In this document: in pieces, positions 60,740 through 64,000 of the stretch
Layout of the letters: the number at the start of each line of letters is the position of its first letter
Position numbering within the stretch: the first letter of the stretch is position 1
DNA from: Acidimicrobiaceae bacterium
Lineage (GTDB): Bacteria; Actinomycetota; Acidimicrobiia; Acidimicrobiales; UBA8190
Assembly: GCA_003151475.1 (NCBI GenBank)
Contig: PLXQ01000060.1
Location: 104,613 to 168,612 of the forward strand
Reading direction: 5' to 3'
Length of the DNA stretch: 64,000 nt
The notes under the pieces: model-generated
The model's input: only the letters and a program-made list of their open reading frames with translations
The model's database searches: none
What the model was told of the DNA's origin: nothing
Translations under genes and position numbers: made by a program

Positions 60740-61494
60740 TGTCAACGGATGCCCGGCCGCGCGAGGAGCTCCGAGAGATGTTCGCCGAGCTGGCGCGCAC
60801 TGGTGACGCCCGGCTTCGATCGCAGCTGATCGAGGCCCATGTCGGCCTAGCCGAGCACCTGGCGCGGAGATTCGTCTACCGCGGTGAGGCGTATGACGAC
60901 CTGGTTCAAGTTGCCTCGATTGCCCTGATCAAGGCGGTGGACCGGTTCGATCCGGAACGGGGCGTCGAATTCACCACATTTGCCACCAAGACGATCCTGG
61001 GCGAGCTCAAGCGACATTTCCGCGACAAGGGATGGGCCATACGCGCCCCTCGTCGTCTTCAGGAGTTGTACCTACATTTGAACCAGTCTGTCGCGTCGCT
61101 CTCTCAGGTCCTGGGACGATCCCCGACGATCGCCGAGCTGGCGGCAGACACCGGCGCCACCGAAGAACAGGTCTTGGAGGCCCTCGAAGCTGGGCAATCG
61201 TATCGATCGACGTCGCTCGATAGCGCCGGACCGGACGAAGAGGGGCTCGGCTCCCGCCTCGGCGTCGATGCGGAAGGCATGGGAGTGGCCGAATGGCGGA
61301 CCATTCTCGAACCCCACGTCCAGGCACTGCCCGAACGGGAACAGACAATTCTCCGGCTGCGGTTCGTCGACGGTCTCACCCAGTCCGAAATCGCAGCACA
61401 GATCGGCCTCAGCCAAATGCATGTTTCTCGGCTGTTGGTCCACAGCCTGGCCACGCTCCGAGAACGATTCGGAGACATCGAAGGCGGGATCTAA
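60739..61494 (+). CDS. SigB/SigF-family RNA polymerase sigma factor
   Basis: A 251-residue sigma-70 protein: region 2 has YRGEAYDDLVQVASIALIKA and VDRFDPERGVEFTTFATKTI, region 3 RAPRRLQELYLHLNQSVASL, region 4 LPEREQTILRLRFVDGLTQS and EIAAQIGLSQMHVSRLL. Lack of region 1.1 and this order place it in the SigB/SigF group. ATG 60739 overlaps the anti-sigma stop. Its promoter motif GGTT/GTTT-GGGTA recurs upstream of nearby genes (58.1, 58.4 kb and perhaps 51.7 kb). Confidence 0.94.
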   Translation: MSTDARPREELREMFAELARTGDARLRSQLIEAHVGLAEHLARRFVYRGEAYDDLVQVASIALIKAVDRFDPERGVEFTTFATKTILGELKRHFRDKGWAIRAPRRLQELYLHLNQSVASLSQVLGRSPTIAELAADTGATEEQVLEALEAGQSYRSTSLDSAGPDEEGLGSRLGVDAEGMGVAEWRTILEPHVQALPEREQTILRLRFVDGLTQSEIAAQIGLSQMHVSRLLVHSLATLRERFGDIEGGI

Positions 61495-61557
61495 GCCACG
61501 GCGTCAACCCCACGGAAGTCCGCCAGGTCGACGGGCGACACGCTCGCGGCCTATCGG

Positions 61558-63024
61558 ATGAAGCGAGACCCGAAGATCACCCCAGAGCCCGTCCCGCCGC
61601 AAAGCCCGGAGCCGAGACCGCGCCGTCCCCGGGCGGCCACGACCGAGAAGCAGTTCATTATCCAAGAACACCACGCACGGGCATTGCACTGGGACTTCCG
61701 GCTCGAGCGTGATGGGGTCCTCGTGAGTTGGGCGGTTCCGAAGGGCCTCCCGCTCGACAAGAGGACCAACCGCCTGGCCGTGCACACTGAGGACCACCCC
61801 ATCGAATACGCCACCTTCGAAGGCAAGATTCCTTCGGGAGAGTACGGCGGAGGTGACGTGACCCTCTGGGATTCCGGAACCTATGAAGAGATAAAATGGA
61901 CAGATCGTGAAGTGATGGTGGTTCTCCACGGCCGGCGCATAGAGGGGAAATACGTGTTGTTCGCCACGGAACCCTCGGGCGGAAAGGCAGGAGGATCGGT
62001 CAAGCGTTCGTGGATGGTGCACCGGATGGACGACGCCCCCTCCAGCTACAGCCCTCCTCCGGCTGAAATCGCACCAATGCTGGCAACCTTGGGCACTCTC
62101 CCGAGGGACGATGCCGCTTGGGCGTTTGAGTTCAAGTGGGATGGGATTCGCGCCGTCATTCACGTCGACGGTGGTCGCATCCGGATCGCCTCGCGCAACG
62201 GTAACGACTTGAGCACCTCGTTTCCCGAGCTCCGGGCGCTCGGAGAGCGTCTGGGTTCGCAGCAGGCTGTGATCGACGGTGAGATCGTCGCCTTTGACGA
62301 GCACGGTCGCCCACGGTTCCAGAGGCTGCAGCCACGGATCCACGCCGGCAACGCGGCCAAGGCGAAGCGTCTGGCCGATGAGCAACCGGTCGTCTACGTG
62401 ATCTTCGACCTCCTCTATCTCGATGGAGAGCTCCTGCTCGGCCTCCCCTATGCCGTACGTCGTCGCCGGCTCGAGTCCCTTGGACTGGAAAAGGCGAAGG
62501 GAGCTGCGTGGACGCTCAGCCCACGCTTCGAAGGACCCGGTGCCGACGTCCTGGAGGCCAGCAAAGAGCAGGGTCTCGAAGGCATCGTGGCCAAGCGGCT
62601 GGACTCGCCCTACCTTCCCGGTAAGAGGTCACCGACCTGGATCAAGGTGAAGAACATCCTGACTCAAGAGGTCATCGTCGGCGGCTGGACGCCGGGCGAA
62701 GGTCATCGCCAGGGTCGCTTCGGTTCGCTGCTGCTCGGCATCCCTTCCGAGACCGGCCTTCAATACGTGGGCCAGGTCGGGACGGGCTTCTCCGAGGCCG
62801 TTCTCGACGATCTGGGAGCCAAACTGGATTCGCTTCGTTCCCAAACCAGTCCGTTCTCCAACGAAGTCCCGCGTCGATACGCCAAGGTGGCCACCTGGGT
62901 CGAGCCGAAGCTGGTGGGCGAAGTGACGTTCAGCGAGTGGACCGCCGATGGCAGAATGCGCCATCCATCTTGGCGAGGGATCCGCGACGACAAGGATCCC
63001 GGTGAGGTGCGTCGTGAGTCCTGA
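61558..63024 (+). CDS. ligD: LigD-type phosphoesterase-ATP-dependent DNA ligase
   Basis: A 488-residue protein: 3'-phosphoesterase domain (residues ~30-150, IQEHHARALHWDFRLERDGV, PSGEYGGGDVTLWDSGTYEE) and ATP-dependent ligase (~175-480) with the AMP lysine in FEFKWDGIRAVIHVDGGR, then GEIVAFDEHGRPRF, LEGIVAKRLDS and WIKVKN as the later nucleotidyltransferase motifs. It seals breaks in non-homologous end joining. ATG 61558 is 63 bases after the sigma stop. The polymerase part is encoded separately by the next gene, overlapping by 11 bases. Confidence 0.95.
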   Translation: MKRDPKITPEPVPPQSPEPRPRRPRAATTEKQFIIQEHHARALHWDFRLERDGVLVSWAVPKGLPLDKRTNRLAVHTEDHPIEYATFEGKIPSGEYGGGDVTLWDSGTYEEIKWTDREVMVVLHGRRIEGKYVLFATEPSGGKAGGSVKRSWMVHRMDDAPSSYSPPPAEIAPMLATLGTLPRDDAAWAFEFKWDGIRAVIHVDGGRIRIASRNGNDLSTSFPELRALGERLGSQQAVIDGEIVAFDEHGRPRFQRLQPRIHAGNAAKAKRLADEQPVVYVIFDLLYLDGELLLGLPYAVRRRRLESLGLEKAKGAAWTLSPRFEGPGADVLEASKEQGLEGIVAKRLDSPYLPGKRSPTWIKVKNILTQEVIVGGWTPGEGHRQGRFGSLLLGIPSETGLQYVGQVGTGFSEAVLDDLGAKLDSLRSQTSPFSNEVPRRYAKVATWVEPKLVGEVTFSEWTADGRMRHPSWRGIRDDKDPGEVRRES

Positions 63025-63949
63025 ATCTCCCCGGGTGACCGTGAGCGTGGGGGATCGGGAACTCCAACTCTCGAACCTGGACAAGCCACTCTTCCCGTCG
63101 GGCTTCACCAAAGGGGACATGCTCGACTACTACGCCCGGATCGCCCCCGTGATGCTGCCGCACCTGAAGGACCGGCCGGTCACCGTGAAGCGATTCCCCA
63201 GCGGCATCGACGGGAAGGGTTTCATCGAGAAGAACGTGCCGAAGCACGCCCCGCCGTGGATCCGGACGATGACGGTGGCGCGCAAGGGCGTAGACCGCTG
63301 GGGACGCAAAGGTGAAGAAGACAACGGTCGGGAGACGACCGAGTTCATCGTGGTGGACGAGCTCGCCACGCTGATGTGGTTGGTCAACTTGGCGGCGGTG
63401 GAGTTCCATACGCCGATGTGGCGCGTCGGGAAGAACAATCAACCGGGACGCCCTGATCTCCTCGTCTTCGACCTCGATCCCGGTCAGCCGGCGGCAATCT
63501 CCGAGTGCTGCCAGGTGGCGCTTCGCCTGCACGAACGCGCCGCCCGTGACTCGATCGAGCTGGTGGCCAAAACGAGCGGGTCCAAAGGCTTGCAGATCTA
63601 TGCCGCTGTCGCCGACAAACACTGGCCGGCGGAGCGCACGAACACCTACGCCCACGATCTGGCCCGGGCCCTCGAGAAGGACGACCCTGACCTCGTCGTC
63701 TCCCGCATGGCGAAGGCTCTGCGGACAGGACGGGTACTCATCGACTGGAGTCAGAATAACATGGCCAAGACGACGGTATCGCCCTACTCCCTGCGGGCTT
63801 TGGACGGACCCCCCGTCTCAACGCCTCTCACCTGGGATGAAATCGACGAGGGGGCCACCGGCGATGCCGACCGCTTTCTACGCTTCACGCCGTCCGATGT
63901 CCTCGGCCGCGTCGAGAAAACGGGTGACCTCTTCGCGCCACTCAATTGA
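63014..63949 (+). CDS. LigD polymerase/primase domain protein (AEP)
   Basis: A ~311-residue primase-polymerase (archaeo-eukaryotic type): RELQLSNLDKPLFPSGFTKG at the start, the catalytic Asp pair in LLVFDLDPGQPA, KTSGSKGLQIY as the nucleotide-binding S-G-S-K-G-L block and FIEKNVPKHAPPW near the 5'-phosphate-binding side. GTG 63014 overlaps the ligase stop by 11 bases, so both parts of LigD are coordinately made. No ku gene is seen in the window; one may lie further right. Confidence 0.93.
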   Translation: MSPESPRVTVSVGDRELQLSNLDKPLFPSGFTKGDMLDYYARIAPVMLPHLKDRPVTVKRFPSGIDGKGFIEKNVPKHAPPWIRTMTVARKGVDRWGRKGEEDNGRETTEFIVVDELATLMWLVNLAAVEFHTPMWRVGKNNQPGRPDLLVFDLDPGQPAAISECCQVALRLHERAARDSIELVAKTSGSKGLQIYAAVADKHWPAERTNTYAHDLARALEKDDPDLVVSRMAKALRTGRVLIDWSQNNMAKTTVSPYSLRALDGPPVSTPLTWDEIDEGATGDADRFLRFTPSDVLGRVEKTGDLFAPLN

Positions 63950-64000
63950 GGTGCTCCACACTCAATCGCCGTGCGACGACATTGACGGGCTACGACATTG

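Noticed and set aside
1..64000. tRNA, rRNA or other structured RNA genes
   Set aside because: I searched for T-arm (GGTTCGAATCC) and anticodon-arm patterns and for ribosomal signature stretches and saw none.

Overview
The window is high-GC DNA with dense bacterial genes, frequent GTG starts, ATGA/GTGA stop-start overlaps and a SigF/UsfX-type partner-switching stress cassette. This points to a free-living, probably soil or sediment actinobacterium. Family content (CBS- and HTH-linked citrate synthases, MauE/thioredoxin pair, DUF347 protein, split LigD) would fit Acidimicrobiia or a related deep lineage, but the class assignment is inference. No rRNA, tRNA, CRISPR array, phage or plasmid replication gene was seen.

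Left third (1-24.4 kb): the end of a leftward redox-membrane group (MauE-like partial gene, conserved hypothetical, thioredoxin-like protein); an OafA-type acyltransferase; two divergent citrate synthases, one with a CBS pair and one with a MerR-like HTH, separated by a perfect 7+5+7 palindrome; a decayed GH5 glycosidase; a DHA2 exporter; a frameshifted DUF302 gene; an ArsR-type regulator with an operator-like site; a thioesterase/GNAT pair; two multi-pass membrane proteins; a leftward amidohydrolase / CitE-like lyase / acyl-CoA synthetase operon; a RibD-C reductase; a DMT transporter; an HD-GYP protein with an odd secreted-like tail; and a DrrAB-like ABC exporter.

Middle (24.5-49 kb): secreted or exported proteins (Tat amine oxidase, Ig-like protein, GH114 enzyme, PHB-depolymerase-like esterase), a UspA protein, a cysteine-less DksA/TraR protein, a PhyH dioxygenase divergent from a Zn-alcohol dehydrogenase, a V4R-GAF-GGDEF protein, a second Zn-ADH overlapping a GNAT gene, a SoxR/questin-oxidase divergon with a near-consensus SoxR box, five exact-length 20-bp tandem repeats, a GlxA-ohr-esterase run, threonine dehydratase, hydrolase, aldo/keto reductase, MFS exporter, a truncated hydrolase butted against a tetR gene, and an ABC substrate-binding protein overlapping a GH13 alpha-glucosidase.

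Right part (49-64 kb): a KimA-like potassium importer, tiny Rho-N-like ORFs, a BrkB/YihY protein, an Fe-permease-like protein, an IS481 remnant, then a general-stress module: a PAS/GAF/SpoIIE phosphatase, two UsfX-type and two canonical GHKL anti-sigma-like proteins (one fused to a MEDS sensor), two STAS anti-anti-sigma factors, CsbD, and the sigma factor itself. Several genes here carry GTTT/GGTT-N15-17-GGGTA promoters, so the sigma factor probably drives its own neighbourhood. The module runs directly into a split LigD pair (phosphoesterase-ligase, then polymerase), suggesting that stress control and end-joining repair are neighbours.
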